Origin: Chloroflexota bacterium | GTDB taxonomy: Bacteria > Chloroflexota > Dehalococcoidia > SZUA-161 > SpSt-899 | DNA length: 6,345 bases | Direction: 5' to 3' | Assembly (NCBI GenBank): GCA_018725455.1 | Contig: QLUN01000047.1 | Span: forward strand, 1-6,345 | Shown: positions 6,330-6,345 of the stretch, piece after piece | Numbering within the stretch: the stretch's first letter is position 1 | Layout: each line of letters begins with the position of its first letter | Notes under the pieces: generated by a model | Database searches by the model: none | Told to the model about the DNA's origin: nothing | What the model saw: the letters and a program-made list of their open reading frames with translations, nothing else | Position numbers and translations under genes: made by a program

Positions 6330-6345
6330 CGCTGCCTCGGTATTA
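6293..6345 (+). pseudogene. Probable frameshift and out-of-frame continuation of the secreted-protein gene
   Basis: In the annotated frame the immunoglobulin-like strand KIELQDA is followed by INGSPYCFRTRYR and a stop, a tail unlike the rest of the protein. From 6299 another frame reads SLLLSDAVSVTLPRY and stays open to the window edge, which fits the next two strands of such a domain. One missing base at about 6293-6299 would join them. The third frame is also open to the edge (through GRGIGDAASVL), so the direction of the shift is not proved. The change could be a sequencing or assembly error near a contig end, or a real lesion. Confidence 0.45.

Overview
The window carries two same-strand genes for large carbohydrate-active or carbohydrate-binding proteins, separated by a 415-base intergenic stretch full of short repeats. 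Nothing on the minus strand looks like a gene. No tRNA, rRNA, CRISPR array, transposase or phage gene was seen. The GC-rich coding style, the very large multidomain glycoside hydrolase, its C-terminal domain of a kind I associate with Planctomycetes, Verrucomicrobia and Lentisphaerae, and the octamer-type intergenic repeats together suggest a PVC-superphylum bacterium (Lentisphaerae/Kiritimatiellae/Verrucomicrobia type). That assignment is inference from style, not from a marker gene.

Positions 2-5035 hold the 3' 1,677 codons of a glycoside hydrolase family 2 (GH2) protein. The frame is open to the left edge and begins with GGFEED, the usual opening of a family 4/9-type carbohydrate-binding module, so the true start lies upstream. 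In order it has a carbohydrate-binding jelly roll, the three classical GH2 domains (sugar-binding, immunoglobulin-like, TIM barrel with both catalytic glutamates), an immunoglobulin-like linker, two successive glutamine-amidotransferase-like Rossmann domains without catalytic residues, a DDGxGGW/WW-type beta domain, and a concanavalin/LamG-like C-terminal domain.

Positions 5036-5450 hold no credible gene. They contain a nine-unit tandem array of an 8-base motif (consensus GGAGTTCG, 5101-5172), followed by blocks of a second octamer family (GGAAAACC/GGTTTTCC) in both orientations (5179-5268 and 5303-5335), and two more units of the first family (5336-5351). The second family can form alternative long hairpins. 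A short AT-rich leader (about 5401-5450) precedes the next gene.

Positions 5451-6329 encode the N-terminal part of a secreted protein with a signal peptide, a lectin-like beta-sandwich domain and the start of an immunoglobulin-like domain. The frame stops abruptly inside that last domain, and another frame continues plausibly to the right edge, so the gene is probably longer and carries a one-base frameshift (real or a sequencing error) near 6293-6299.

Both proteins fit a polysaccharide-degradation locus: an exported GH2 enzyme and a second exported glycan-binding, possibly enzymatic, protein. The substrate cannot be read from the sequence. I found no clearly new biological system. The octamer repeats and the unusual C-terminal architecture of the GH2 protein are the parts most worth a second look.
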